Shown here one piece after another: positions 35,332 through 48,787 of a stretch of 64,000 nt of DNA (positions within the stretch are counted from its first letter, which is position 1; every line of letters starts with the position of its first letter). The translations under genes and the position numbers were made by a program. Source of the stretch: Monilinia fructicola (taxonomy: Eukaryota; Ascomycota; Leotiomycetes; Helotiales; Sclerotiniaceae); the NCBI GenBank assembly GCA_008692225.1, contig VICG01000008.1:1948001-2012000 (forward strand), in the 5' to 3' direction. The notes below the pieces were generated by a model. That model was given only the letters and a program-made list of their open reading frames with translations. It made no database searches and was not told the origin of the DNA.

Positions 35332-36857
35332 TCAACCACCTATCAGCATGTTCGCTTTAGAATCATGCATACCAATGTCTCGCTCCTCGACACTCACTTC
35401 GACCTGCATCGTCCTCATAATTCCATCGGCGTTCTTACTTTCATCGCTGCTCCTCCTCCTATCCCCACTTGTCTCTGCCCGTGCGTTACCCCCCGTTGGA
35501 CTCTTCCCCAAAATCGTCTCCTGACTCTCGTTGTCACTCACCTCCCCCAGATACCTCGACGTCTTGGCGGCTCTCGTAGTCGAATTCGCATTCACAATGG
35601 TAGTAGTATTATGATGATGTGACCTATTATTGCTGAAGACTTGCAGATTGTGGCTACAGGTGGGAAGGTAGGGATTACTGCTTCCTGTTTTACCATAGGA
35701 AGAAAACTTTTGGCCGAAGACTCTCAAAAGGGGCGCGAGGACGGGCAAGCATGTTAAGATGATCTGATTTTCATGGTTAGCTTAGTACTAGATTCATAGA
35801 CGTTGGGTTGGATGTGGTAAATCAAAATGTTTCAAATAGCATACCCCAACATTCAACTCAATATTTCCCCAAAGGACCAACCTGCTAGAGATGCCACTTC
35901 CGTTCGCGATAAAAACTAATTTCCTTCATTCGCAAGATTGAACAGCCGGTGGTGAAGAGGCCAAGGGCAAAGGCGGTGATAATTCCAATTTTCTTTCGTA
36001 TATCCATTCGTAAACTGGAAAGAAATGGAATGGGAAGGATGAAAACTACCACGTCGAAGATGATCGTGACGATTGCCAAACCATAGAATAAAGGAGCGAT
36101 GGGAAGACATGTTCCAGGTGTTGTTGCCGGTCGCCACGATCTTTGAATCTGCGGTGATTGTGGATTAGCTTGTAGTGATCATAGCATGGGTATAAGGTGA
36201 TAGCGACATGCTTGATACATACCGGATTGCAACTAAACATTAGTACTAGAGTTCCAATTAAATGCCCTAGAGTGCAAAGTACCATTACAATCCACACTAA
36301 GAGACGGTAGGTTGGCTGCCCCATGGAAAGAATGCGCAGGTAGGAAAAACAAAGTGACAGCTTGAAACCCAAAATACCAACCATATAAAACGGTCGACCA
36401 ACATAATTGAGCTATGTACTTGAATTAGAAGTTGTATTGCTGAGCGTCTATTGATAGCAACTCACTAGAGAATATGAATCCAAGTTCTCTGGTGGCCGGA
36501 GTTCCAATGGCAAAACCTAGCCCCCATCTTGATTCTATTCCACCGTTAACACGATTCCAACTTCGTTTGAGATTTGTCTTACGAATGATGGTCATGGCAT
36601 TATAAATGATGGCGCACGCCTGGAAAGGGAACATCAGCTTGAGCGTGTATGACCGTTGAATCGAAACTTACCATAGTAACTACGATTATCCAGTCATCTA
36701 CACCAATACCTCGCACGGTGCGAATCCTTACATACAATCGACCACCGACAGTGATGGTTGTGAACAGAAGCAATGGAATTGTACCAGCCAAGAGCAAGAC
36801 ATATTCGGATTCAGCATTTACATCTGCTGTCGAGTTGTAGACCCACAGAGTGGACAT
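35332..36857 (-). CDS. rhodopsin-domain 7-TM membrane protein (SAT4/PTH11-like family)
   Basis: Start MSTLWVYNSTADVN at 36857. Exons: 36857-36672, 36619-36466, 36411-36223, 36148-35845 and 35763-35332, all with GT/AG introns of 52-81 bp. Hydrophobic helices include YVLLLAGTIPLLLFTTITVG, LLVWIVMVLCTLGHLIGTLV and IVTIIFDVVVFILPIPFLSS. Family marks: GVDDWIIVVTM near helix 2, CNP followed by TPGTCLP, LPIP, and WGNIELNVG before the last helix. No CFEM domain precedes it. The tail is hydrophilic (SDNESQETILGKSP, SGDRRRSSDES), as in receptor-like members. A T5 run on the coding strand (35911-35915) carries one base too many between KEIS and FIANGSG, and the join after exon 2 is also one base off, so two +1 shifts are likely. 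About 420 residues if intact. The ligand is unknown. Confidence 0.82.
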
Positions 36858-38014
36858 GCTGATGTACTTTCTCGAGGAAATTCCATAAGATCTCCAATTC
36901 CATGACACCAGATCTGAGATATGTATATACCTTGGTCTCTAAGATCAGCAATCTATCATTATTAAACTCATCTATATGGTCCAGCTTCCGAAAAAACTCC
37001 TAATTACGTCGTTTCGAGTCTTGACCTATTTGTGTTGGAAATTTGATCCCTCCCCCTTGTCATTGACAGGGGCCTGGAACCGCACAATCAATGAATACCA
37101 GATCATCTTCAATGCAAAGGAAGGATGTGTCTGCAGTGTTACCGTGATCGACTCGGCCTCTACTCCCACTACGCGTCAACCAGCGGCTGATTTGGAACTA
37201 GCTACCGGTTCTTTCCTTGCCTAGACAATGCCTTTCTTCACCATCAGCATGGTTCACACCTGGTGAGATCTTACGAACGTTGCTTCAATTTCCAGACTTG
37301 GAAATGAGACCTTCCTCAAACATAAGAGATATGCTATCGTATTCTTAGTCCGCTTTTTCTCTTTCCAGCATATGCTATCCAAAAGCCCTTGGGAGACAAA
37401 CGGCCATCAAGTCGCAGTAGTGTAGGTTTGATTGTTCCAAATCACCCTGAAACCACGATATTCTTTCACAAGCAAACCAATTACCGGTGAATTGCTGGGG
37501 AGAATTGGGGGAGATGCTGCCGCCATCATGCAAGTGCTCCCCCCCTTCCCTGAGTGAACCTTAAATAATGGACCATTCCTTGTAGAGTTGACTTGAATGG
37601 TTGGAATTCTTTGTGCCAGCCGCATTTGGGTCATTTACCAAGTGCAAAGTGGGATATAGCAAATCCAATACTTGCCTCTGATCTGTAAGCAAAATCTGAA
37701 TCCAATGATAGATTATCCTCGTTAGATTTATATGGGCTGATCCAGATTTTAACGTTTCTTTAGGGGAGGGGAGAGTACTGGTGCCCTCGGAAAGCATCCA
37801 ATTCAGCACGCTAAGATAAAGGGGGAAAGGCCAATTATATTACTCCTTTTCGAAAGTTTTACAATTGAGAAATAAATGTTCCAATAGAAATCTTTGCAAA
37901 ATCCATTGAGCTAAATCTTATCGTACTAGCGGATTAATTCGAATTCTTTCCGGGAGCACGAATAGATGAATGGCAATCGGTGTAAAGACATTAATCCGAA
38001 TGCCAACCAACCTA

Positions 38015-38062
38015 AGTACAGTACAGTACAGTACATTACTGACAGTATGTCAGTACTGTACT
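38015..38062. repeat. GTACA repeats with a palindromic hairpin
   Basis: Four AGTAC-type repeats run into ACTGACA (38038-38044), a 3-base loop, and TGTCAGT (38048-38054), then ACTGTACT. Non-coding. Similar GTAC/ACTGTA strings recur at 24.07, 39.09, 59.77 and 60.6 kb. Confidence 0.7.
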
Positions 38063-41000
38063 CACTGTCCAAAGTACTGTTGTACACCGGCGACACACCC
38101 TAGTCCGCCGACAGAGAACAAGGCTTTTTAACTTAGATCGCCGTAATTCCTCTTGCTTCAGCCCCCCCCCTTCCTAAGCCCTCCCCTCCTAAGCAGAGCT
38201 CAAATACGTCTTCGGCCCATACAAACTTGGCAAGCAGAACTCATCCCTGGATACCGACCGGTATACACGGGTATAATTGAAGAATTGTGATATCTCTATG
38301 CGAGCAGAACTTGACTTGGCTCGTGCCAACTATTCAACCACACACTCAGCAGAAACATATCAGAGCCAATCATATCTATCTAGGTGGGACCAGCAGGTCT
38401 TGACTCCCCAAACGACCAATCAGCTACGATTGGCTCAAGACACATCGTAAGGTTTAAGAACCAAATCAGGTGATACACCGGCTCGATATATCTCTTGAGC
38501 CTTAGACGTTGGCACCTTATCAGATGAATAAATGAATAGTCCTGTCCACCCGGGCACCATTTAGAGAGTACCAAACTTACAAAGTCGATACAATATAAAA
38601 TCCAGTAAAGCCTAGGCATATAAGAAATTAGGGATAGAAGAGCAATCTTTAGCTTACCGAACAATTCCAGCGGTCCTTGCAACCAAGACCTAAGAGATTC
38701 GTTAATCTAGTAAATAGAAGCCAAGAACCCTTGAATATTCATTATTTATGCCCTTAAAAATTATATAAATAAAGTATTGATATAATAAGAGCTTGTAGAT
38801 AAAAGATTTACCAAGGCATTTCTTTATACTACCTAGGTAAGGTTTTTATATTAACAATATTCTAAGAGTAATGTTATTTTAATAACTCGTTAATTTTTTT
38901 AGATTGAATTTATTCAACGAATTTCATTCATAGAGCATCTATTGTGATGATCCTATGGTAGAAATATCTAAAAAGAGATTTACAGATTGTAAAATCACCG
39001 TAGGTTTATCTAAAAGCTCCCTATTGCGTCAAGGAATAATAATTAAGCATGATGGATCTAATTTTAGCCTCGGATTCGCCTATTCTCTACGTACAGTAAC
39101 AGTACGGTACGAGTAGGGCTGGCCAAGTATCTCGATATGCACGATCCGAGCTGCAATCCGAACATAAGCTTCATTGTACGTTGTCGGCGAGGTGGAAAAA
39201 TACTGCACATCGGATGTCTTATGCTTCGCAGGCCAAAGCAATCTCCGATCTGAACGCGGGTAGTAGTGTGTAGTGCGGCATGGCAGTTTTACGTGTTTTG
39301 TGTATCAGCCGTTTGAGGACAGCATCGGAGATTACCCATTGGCTGGCTGACGAATGTGTAGTTGATTGACTTTTTTTGGTGTAGATGGAAGGTTAGTGGG
39401 CTAGATTCATTTCCTTGGAATCAAACTTTATTTGACTAGTGAAGAAGATCTTATGTACGGAGTACATAAAATTGGTTCAGAACTGCTTTGTAACCACTGA
39501 AACCTTTCAATACAGAATCCTGTATTATGAATCTTGCATATGGGTATTCCTTCTCCAATTCTGGGCTTCAACAGCTTTCGTGATTCTAGATCCAGTCAGC
39601 AGATCAAATCAGTGGAACGCTTGTAATGGCGACTCAACTGAGATAATCAACGCTTGAAAAAAGAAGGGTCTAGCCATCATACATCTCTCGATTTCCGGAG
39701 AGCATGGAGAATGCCTCGTTCCCTCGCTCCTGCTGCAAATCCGATTAAATTTTGTTAATCAATTTACCTTGCTTGGACTCCATTCTGGAGCATAAGGGTC
39801 TTGCGGAAGAACCTTCCGTATGGTACTGTAGTAACTATTTTTGTTCTTGTATTACGAACTTGTAGGATAGATAAACTCTTTTCTGCACAAGAAGTTCGGA
39901 TCAACTAAGGTCCCCAACGTGAAACCATGAGGTTGAAGGCTAATAAACTTCCACAAACGGACGAACCCCCAGAAAGGGTGTGAATTATTAGTTTATTAGA
40001 TGATGTATCCACTCGCAATACGGATTCAATTTGTGGTTAATTCAAGATAAGTGTAAGAATTCGCCGAGTTCATAGCATCGTGCGTGCCTCCCATTCGAAT
40101 TGAAAATGGTGAAAGGATGGCCCGCAAAACCTGCAACGTCGATAGATCAGTCTTGAAACGGCCAAAATCCATTGTGAAGTCTCGTTAGTGCCATATAGAG
40201 TATGATGCAGCTCCGATCAACAGTAGGTTGTATTTGATTTGACATGACAGTGCGTTGTTTGTGGGCTCGCGGGGTACTAATTTGATGAAAAACCAATCGT
40301 CAGCGAATGCCCCACGGGACACCATTGTCTTGGGTTTCTTCAGCGTCGCTCATTGGATGATCACAGAGTAAGGTTAAGAGACAAACAAACTCCTTGCTGT
40401 TCTTGAGAAAATCTGCACTGATTGCGGAGATAGGAATAAGTCCTACAGCGGTACCGATTTTTCTTCAGATCACATCTGGGGCCATCATGTGTCATCTCAT
40501 GTGTTCTTTCTCCATCCAGGTGTGTTCTCACTTGCCAGATCAATCAGATCTTCGACTTTGACACTCTTCTCGAAGTATATATGCAATTTATGTTGCTTCT
40601 CTCGCCAACATAGCTTCTATGCTAGTTAGATACGACACAGGTGCTGTAAGATCTGCAGCGGCATTAAAAAAGTGATTGGGAAATAGTTTTCAGTTGAGAA
40701 AGAAGCCTTCCTAGCCCCTATCACTTCTTCCACGACATTTGAGCTCTCTACCGCGTTTATGCACTCGACATAAGTTCTCTTCAATACAGAAAGCTAGTGC
40801 AATTTTGTGGGAATAGCTGGAAATGTGGCTCCAGGGTATGTTGTACGACAGCGGACAATCACTATTGCAGCTGCATATCTTATACTCGATAGAGGGCTTC
40901 AAATTGCTTCTCAGCCATACTATTTCTTCATTGCTCATTCCAACCAGGTTGTTTCTAGTTTTGTTATCACCTAGTCAGCAATATTGTTCATACTCTTGCC

Positions 41001-41108
41001 AAACCTACGCCAAAAGAATCGGAGAATCGAGGGGGTTCTTGGTGGGACTTTCCAAGATGTTTTTTCGAAGCGAGATCTTTATTGGAAAATATACAAATGC
41101 TTGATAAG

Positions 41109-41381
41109 CCTAAATCAGACAAGTGAACAATTGCGGAACTCATTGAGTATCTAGATATCCTCTCTGGTATCCTCATGTTCGGATTATTCCGTATAATCGA
41201 GCCAAACAATTCGATAAAACGAGGCAAAGAAAGTATTATGCTGCCAGAAGCTTTGAAACTTGAGGACTTGTATATCAAAACTGAGATCGCAGAGATGCTG
41301 GCGCAAATCGAGGAAGAGAGGTTACCGCAACATCCGGTAGATCAATCAATGACTCTGAGTAAAAAAATGCCATCTTCGTGA
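41109..41381 (+). other. possible gene fragment
   Basis: One frame stays open for about 90 codons after a TGA and reads as plausible, Glu/Leu-rich protein (KLEDLYIKTEIAEMLAQIEE). It stops at an A7 run near 41361, and a second open stretch in another frame follows to 41602. No family recognised and no clear splice sites. It could be a decayed gene, an error-broken small gene, or chance. Confidence 0.2.
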
Positions 41382-43646
41382 TATTTGGGGATGTGGAATT
41401 CCATTCTTCAGTCTTTGGCGTGAACGTCACGGAATCTTGTACTAAAGACCGCCGCATTCTATCCAGAGAAACTGATCTCACAGCTCAAAATCGTACCCTC
41501 TTCGACGGTGGAATCTTCACCGGTTTAAAAGTGCTTGTTAATACTTTTTTCTTGGTCACAGTAGCAAGTTTTTTATATACCATTGACAAATTCCCTCTCT
41601 GATGCAGATAATGCTGATGATGACATATGATCTAGGTTCATCATTTTGAGCAGAAAGGTTGTTTGAGAATTGACATTGCTCGCATGGCAATTAGAACATC
41701 TGCATGCAGTGCAGTCCTAGACACCCATCCATCAGTAACTAGGTAGATATCTAACGATACTCGGAGTGAAAGTGGTACAGTGATGAAGATCCACTGAAAT
41801 TCTTTACACCATATGCTAATTTAACCTTTATTTGTAGACGGCAATCATGTACCTTTTTTGCTATGCTCTATCCCATTCCTTTGGGGGCACATCGCTTGGG
41901 TATATGTCGGATAGTAAGATATCACAATGGATACTGTAGATACCGACGCATAGATGTCAAAAACCTATTCGACTCGAATCCGCAATTGGGGAATGGCGCC
42001 GTCCAAAGCATGTTGGCTAATCATCGTGTAAAATAATTGCTGCAACGAAGAAGAATATTCGTATTGCGACTAGCCATTCATTCCGAGAGTTAAAGTTCTC
42101 GACAATAAAGCTTCATTATGACGAAGATTGAAGACTAGAGCATTTGTGATCTCGTCCAGATGGAATGAATCCGCATAAATACGGCCTTATTCCTACTCGC
42201 TTGTTGTGAATGATAGCAGAACTTATTTCTAGAGAGAAAGGGTGGTAAATAGAGGAAAGTTGAAGCAGTTTACACCGGAATCCTGTGTAGAAGAATTTCT
42301 CACGACGTCTCACTAGAGGATTTGAAAAATTGAATGAGCACGTCCGCGAAATATTCCAAGTGCCAATTTCCAAACTTACACAATGTTTAAGTAAGCGCGC
42401 GTAACCTTAGCTTTACTCCATCGATCATCATGTATGTTATAAAGTATCCCTTACCAAATGACGACAGACCAAAGATTGCTGTGCATATCTTCATGCTTTG
42501 AATTATCAAACTTCACTTCACCATAGAACGATCTGTTCAAATACATCATCATGGCAAAGTCCAAACCGGAGATCCCATCCTCTTCCCCTTCATCCATCAC
42601 GTGCTTGCGAGCCCGAGCAACCCCTTCATTCATGCATGCTCTCAAGGCGCAATGATTCATATGGTGTCATGATTGTATCATGTACATCTCTCCAATCCAA
42701 ATCTTGACATACCGTACGGGATCACCGCTAGATGATAACGCCTTCTCATATCAATATACAAGTACACCGTTACTATTACTGTCGATATCATTGTTTCTAG
42801 TCTCCATCTTTTCAAAGTTGGCAATGATCTCACATATTATCCCTGTTACAGATTACATCATATGCAACAGGAGGGGCAGAATCTCACAATCTTCTTCTAC
42901 CTTGGATATGTTTGGCAATCAATTCTGTACCATCCATGATCCATCACCTCCTTCCATGTTTCAGAAGACCATGCAGCCAGTTCAATTCCAAGTTCTTAAT
43001 TGGTGGCATGTTCGATGGAGTGCCCTGGAATTGCGATTCCCTCTCACATGGGATTTTTAAGGATTGCCCATAAGCCAAGTGATGAATGCTTCCCATGACA
43101 CAAAAACAGATTCATGGGTATGACGATCGCGCCCTTTACTCGTGGGACCATAATCTCGCCACACGCAAATTGGAGGCTCCAGAGAAGAGCCACAATTATG
43201 ATTATATGACATGTGGCGTTGCTTTGTGGAGAAAATGACGTTTCTTTTTGCTAGATGATGTTTTGTTACCCCAATATTCGCTTGCGTTACCGTGGAAGCG
43301 GGCATGTTGGGCTCCTTCAAGAGTCCAAGTACCTAGATACTCCTCCATATTTGGCATGTGTTTGTGAACAAGCGGGGCAAGCAGTAGCAAGCAGGTTTGG
43401 AAGGAGTATTCACTAGCCACCTACCTCTCTCTCTTGCTCCGTCTCAAAGCAGGTTTGAAGGCGGCATGGTTGGTTTCGTACCTTGTCGGACCTGTGCTTA
43501 GTGCCATCTTACATCTGCATCTCCAGGTATAAGAAGGGACCTCTCTTCCTCCAACTTACCGTTCCTTATTCACATCAACACAATCTCAACTTCATTCACA
43601 CTTCCAAATACAAACCAAAACAACTTTTCAAAACACATCTATCAAC

Positions 43647-44101
43647 ATGTCTGACAATCTCCGCAAAGGTGTTGGCGAGCAAGTCTCCGAGAAGATCACT
43701 CCAGACTCCCAAAAGTCCACCACTACCAAGATCGGCGAGAACATCACCGGAGGTGCTGATAAGGCTGCTTCCGCCGTTCAACCATGTATGATATCTCTTT
43801 CCTCTCCGTTAGCCTTATCTTCCTACAGCATACTAATCTCACCTTCTCACAGCCGACTCCAAATCCACCACCCAAGAACTCTCAGACAAGACCCGCGGCG
43901 GTGCCGATGATGCCCAAAGCGAAGGAAAGGGAATTCTTGGCTCCGTCTCAGACACTGCCGGCAATGCCGCCAACTCTGTCTCCGAGACCCTCTCTAACAC
44001 TGGTATGTCATCACTTTCCATCGTTCGGCCTCATACCAAACCTTCAACGAAGCAAGCACTAACACCCCACAGCATCCTCTCTCACTGGCAACAACAAGTA
44101 A
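43647..44101 (+). CDS. HSP9/HSP12-type stress protein, 105 aa
   Basis: Small hydrophilic proteins of this family are induced by heat, starvation and osmotic stress and associate with membranes. The ATG at 43647 (CAACATGTC) opens MSDNLRKGVGEQVSEKITPD, the family signature. Introns: 43786-43852 (GTATGA...CACAG, 67 bp) and 44003-44072 (GTATGT, CACTAAC branch, 70 bp). Exon 2 carries a second repeat-like segment (SDKTRGGADDAQSEGKGILG). The protein ends SSLTGNNK at 44101. No Cys or Trp and very hydrophilic, as expected. Frame intact. The CAACACAATC-rich, C/T-rich leader just upstream is typical of strongly expressed fungal genes. Confidence 0.93.
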
Positions 44102-44903
44102 ATGCGCTGTTGGCGAACAAACTTGAGTTGCGAATGATAAATGGAATGAAGCATTATTACTTTGTTTAGCGATGAAACTGCACCGGATCTTTGGGAATGG
44201 AATGGATAGGAATCTTATGACTGTATGATATCAAGGAAGGAAACGAATGAATGGCTGGTAACAGCTCATTGTGTTGGTAGTTAGGAATATAACTTCACAC
44301 ACACACACACATGTCATCTTGCCATTCGTAAAAGTGAACGTGAAATTTATTCCATCAGCCCTTGCCCCCTTTCCTTCATACAGCAAACACAAAATTGCAT
44401 GTTGTAGTGTCTTTCCCGCCGCGCCCCTCCTTCCAGATATTTGATATGCCGCCAAATTTCCACCCCGGTACAAGGTTAACTGACCAGATCCAAAAAAAAA
44501 AACTCAAAAAAACTCAAAAAAACTAGTCATGACTGTCCAAGCATGCTTGCTATCTACCTACGTACCTTGAATTATATCTTCATCCTTAATAATGCAAGAT
44601 ATCAGCAAGATTTTCTTCTGTCGGAAGTCTATAGAAACTCGTATCAGTCAAGCAAAAAAGCTAGACTTATTTGGCATACAAAATACCACTATTGCTTAGC
44701 CGCATAATCAATCAGTGCCAAAGGCATCCAAGCACAGAGATACATGCATAAGCAAGAACTCAGAAGGGTATGAAAGTAAACGAAAAAATAGAATGCAACG
44801 ATTTTTATTCTATCCCAAACCAATGCGATTATCGTTCCCTCGAAGATCTATAACCATGTGCATGTCGGACAACCATTACCACCTCTCTTTCGCTCTCCCC
44901 TAC
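44102..44903. other. convergent 3' intergenic region
   Basis: It lies between the HSP9-type gene (+) and PRP1/PRP6 (-). It holds a CA dinucleotide run (about 44297-44311) and an A7-8CTC repeat (about 44491-44524). No gene. Confidence 0.5.
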
Positions 44904-47866
44904 TCACTCCACCTTTTCTACCACCAACTTCAGGATCTCCTCAACCGCCTTCCCTGCGTTCCTCGGGTCTTTCGCCACCGCCTGCCAGAACTCCCCGTGT
45001 CTCGGTTCGCTGAGTATACATTTTGCGACGACATCTGCCCGTTTGTCCTACACAGGTATATTAGTCTCGCATTCACGCCCGATTCCAAATATTTCCACGT
45101 GCCCATATCGGAAGCGAGGGAAAACTTACTTCAGTGCCATGCTGCAACAGAAACTTGTAGTACCAAGCCCAGGTATCACCTAAATCACTATCAAGTAAAA
45201 TGGCCTTTTCAAACCAATTCTGTGCTTTTTCCAATCTGCGCTCGCCCCAGAAGATACGGGCAATGGTGACGAAGAGGATGGGATCATTGTCGACTTTCTT
45301 GATAGCTTCTAACGCACGGGGTTTTCGTTGCGTTCGTGCCTCGAGATTCCATATAGATTCTGTATAGAGTAATCCACTGCTAGGCACCTCTTGAAGAGCT
45401 TTTGCCATCATGATCTTCGCCTGGGCGGTATTGTTTGCGCGTCGTTCAACACGGACCGATTCAGTCCATAACTCTGGGGATTTGGGAACTGCTAATCGGG
45501 CTCGGTCAAGAACACTGCGTGCTTTAACGACCATGCCAGCTCTCTCCTCGAGTCGGGAATATAACAGCCAGAGCGGTACGGACTTTGGGCAGGCCTTTGT
45601 ACCTGTGCTGTAAGCTTCACGAGCTTGTGGCATTTTTCCTTCGCTCTCATAGATTTGACCTTTCATCATCCATAATTTGGCAGCACCAGGAAATAGGTTA
45701 AGTCCCTGGTTAGCGAGATCCAAGGCTGCATCAGTGTTGCCCAATTGTCTTTCGTAGGCCACACTCTTGGTCCATACACGATCAGTAGGTGCTTCTTGTC
45801 GTGCAGTCTTCAAAAGCTCCCTTGCCTGTTCTGGTTGTTGATTCTCTGCTTCTAATTTTACTGCTGCAAGCCAAATTTCCTCATTATTTGGATTTTGATT
45901 GAAAGCTTTGCCAAGAACTCTTCTTGCATTGTCGACTTCACCAGCCAACCACTTCTCCTTAGCCAACATCATCCACAAAACTTCACTAGTGGGACGTGCC
46001 TCAACAGCCTTCTCAAGTAATTGCCACAAAGCTTCCTTCGTACCATGATTCTTCTCTAGGTCTGCCGCTGCAAGCCAAAGCTTGGTACTAGTAACAAAAA
46101 CTCGAAGCGCATAAGCATAAATAGCACGAGCGGTCTCGTATTTTCCACGGTTAATGCTATTTTTTTGCATCTTCCATCCAGATATCCTTTCGATCATCAT
46201 CTTCATCCAAACCCCATCCAAGAGTTTCCCGGATGATATTACCACAAGTCAAAACTGCACCCTCTTCCTCACACTTCTCTGCTTCGGTAATCCAATCTTC
46301 CCTTTTCAACATGGCAGATTCCTTTGCTAAAGCCTTAACGGCACGATTCATGACATTGACCTTAGAAGCTGTACCCATTTGCTCACCAAGACGTGCAGCA
46401 GCTATCCAAATTTCATGAGAAGTAGGTATGGCCTTACGAGCCTTGTTGAGAACTTTTTGGGCATTCTCAGACGTTTCTAATCGTGCAAGGGCTAGCCATA
46501 GTTCAACAGAAAGTGGAATAATTTCAGTTGCCTTGGCAAGAAGTAGACGTGCATCACTGGGATCTTCTTCCAGATTTACAGCCTCTTTCCAGAGCCCTAC
46601 AGATTGTGGTATGTGGTCTAAAGCGAGCCGAATAACTCGTTTCTTAGCTCTAGGTTCCGATTCTAATTTCATTGATTCGACCCACAACCGCACTGAGCGA
46701 TCATTATTCTTGATGGCATTCGCGGCAATGATCTTTGCGTTGTGGTTATCGTTCAGCCTAATATTTTCAAGCCATATATCCTCACTCTTAGGACAATATT
46801 CACAGCCACGAGCAATAATATTGCGAGCCGCAACTGTCTTTCCCGCAAGTTCTTCAACACGAGCAGCCGCAATCCATCCCGGTGCATGCTTGGGATTTGT
46901 CTTGATAACAGACTCCAGCAGAGTTCGTACACGGACAATGTCACCAACCTGAGTTTCCCCTTCGTTGATTTGCGATTTCGCCAGACTTGTGAGATATCCT
47001 TTTGGATCGATATTAGTCGCATTTCCGGAAATTGAGTCGGTTCCTTGGGACGCTTGATCGAGTTTTACTTTGAGTACTTTATCTCGGGCCGCTCCAATAT
47101 CCGCAAAATTGGTCATAGTTCCGTCAAGTCCATCTCCTCCTGCACTCTCTCCACCATCGTCCATTACAGTAGTTCCCAATTCAGTCGTATCTCTAGCCCC
47201 AGCAATAACACTATCAGGGACCGCATAAAATCGCTTTCTCAATTCTTGTTTGCTTCTTCGATTCTTGCCGGTTAAATCGCCCACTTCTGGTAAATTTGCC
47301 CAATCCTCGTCACTAACCGTTCCTAAAGCTCGTTTTAAGTCCGCAAATTGCTGTTGGATTTTGGGATTATTGCGCTCATATTCTTCCCTTTCTGCTTTTT
47401 CTCGTGCTTCCCTGTAGGTAAACTCGTCGGTAATCTGCTCATCTATTTTCATATGATAAACCAAATGCATTGGAGGAATGGAGATTATGATGGAGGGAGA
47501 GACAAACCTTCTTACTTTCCTCCGTCTATCCATCTTCTCATCTACTTCCTGGTATATCCTGTCTGCTTCATCATCGTCCTTGTCGTAAACGCCACCGGAA
47601 AATAATCCAACCTCGTTATCTGGGTCCTGAAAGCGCTCATCATCCTCCTCGTCATCTTTCTTTTCTGTGGCTCCATATGCTGTAGGGGCTGCTTGACCTA
47701 GTTGAGCAGCACGCTTCGCAAGAGCTTCTTTGATTTGATCTTCACTTGGACCTTCTCGCGCAGGACCTAAATCAGATCGTGTCGTGAAACCTGTCGCTCC
47801 CCGACCTAAACCAGCAACATAATTTTCGGGCGCCTTTTGATTAAGGAAGTCGCGTCGACCAGACAT
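44904..47866 (-). CDS. PRP6: pre-mRNA splicing factor Prp1/PRP6; one +1 shift
   Basis: Bridges U5 and U4/U6 in the spliceosomal tri-snRNP in the nucleus. The ATG at 47866 opens [20 protein letters not shown], followed by [17 protein letters not shown], both PRP1 N-terminal domain marks. Intron 47507-47412 (GTTTGT...CTACAG) joins RRRKVRR to [13 protein letters not shown]; a final intron 45129-45048 (GTAAGT...TGTAG) adds [20 protein letters not shown] and the C-terminus at 44904. The body is HAT/TPR repeats, each with a Trp ([38 protein letters not shown]). At 46160-46166 a run of seven A on the coding strand puts a TAG in frame after MEDAK; six A would continue as [20 protein letters not shown]. 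Length about 927 residues if corrected, normal for the family. Confidence 0.96.
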
Positions 47867-48787
47867 GATTGCGAGAGTTTTTGAATTTGTAATTCAAGGT
47901 TCAAAGCCTCGAGATGATGAGGTTTAGAAAATGATGCAAGGTTGAAAGTAAATAATTCCGATAGCGATAGCTTCCTGTGCTTATATAATCATTAACCTTA
48001 CAACATGCTTCATTCTGGTCACACATCAACTAATTATTCTTTGTTTTCTTCTCCTCCCTCAGATACATATATCTCATGAAACCTAATCAATAAGGGCAGT
48101 CAACATAGAACTTCACATCTATCATTAATGTCGGGTCTATTGACACATAACATCTATTCCCGAGCAAAGATATTAGACTTGCTTCGAATTCTAAAAGATT
48201 GACCTAGAGTTGTCGTCTTTTCCTACACTTTTGCATCCTATGTTCGGAAGGCTAAATAGTTGACCTGTTTTGAAATCATCGCCATCTCAGAGCTTTTATG
48301 TCCAGTAGTCCTGGTACCGTGGAGTTGTCATCGGCCTGTCTGATCTTGACCACATTTTAGACTGCAGTCACATATGGGACAACACCCGTGTATTATTTAT
48401 TCCAGATTAGATTGTGACAATAAGCATTCGCCTGGAGTCGCAGGTAGAAAGACTACTAGATTATAGTCGGTATTACTATGATTCTGTACTTTGTCTTACT
48501 TCACTTACAGCCAGTGAGTGGACACTGAAGTGATCGTTTATGGAAAAAGATTTCTCTGAAATTACTCTAGTGAGTTCCAGGTCATTAGGTGTAGCTTACT
48601 CGAGCAGATTCGCTAATCTTGATCCGTGGCCCCTATCCTACTGCACTGAGCTTCACAATATCGCAATGCCCATTCACCCATCTTAAATCCGAAACCACAT
48701 CATATTACTCAACCATGGAGATCACTAACCAAAGAACAATTTTCCTCCCCCAATCCTCATCCCTACTCATCGCAGCACACACTCCTA
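47867..48787. other. intergenic, promoter of PRP6 and 3' region of the dynamin gene
   Basis: No gene seen. The ORF-like stretch at 48619-48960 (+) overlaps the last dynamin exon on the other strand and is a shadow. Confidence 0.5.

Larger units (their letters stand above)
36858..43646. other. 6.8-kb gene-poor region
   Basis: No confident gene. It contains an AT-rich pocket (38730-38960), GTAC-rich hairpins (38015-38062) and short unsupported frames at 37.0, 39.4, 40.8, 42.1, 42.5-42.7 and 43.1 kb. A possible fragment at 41109-41381 is listed separately. The last 300 bp form the promoter and leader of the HSP9-type gene. Confidence 0.45.

Noticed and set aside
44715..45269. 184-codon plus-strand frame
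   Set aside because: Antisense to the last exons of PRP6.
47412..47507. Unspliced reading through the PRP6 intron
   Set aside because: It is open and a multiple of three, but RRRKVRR joined to [10 protein letters not shown] matches the family, and the inserted residues do not.
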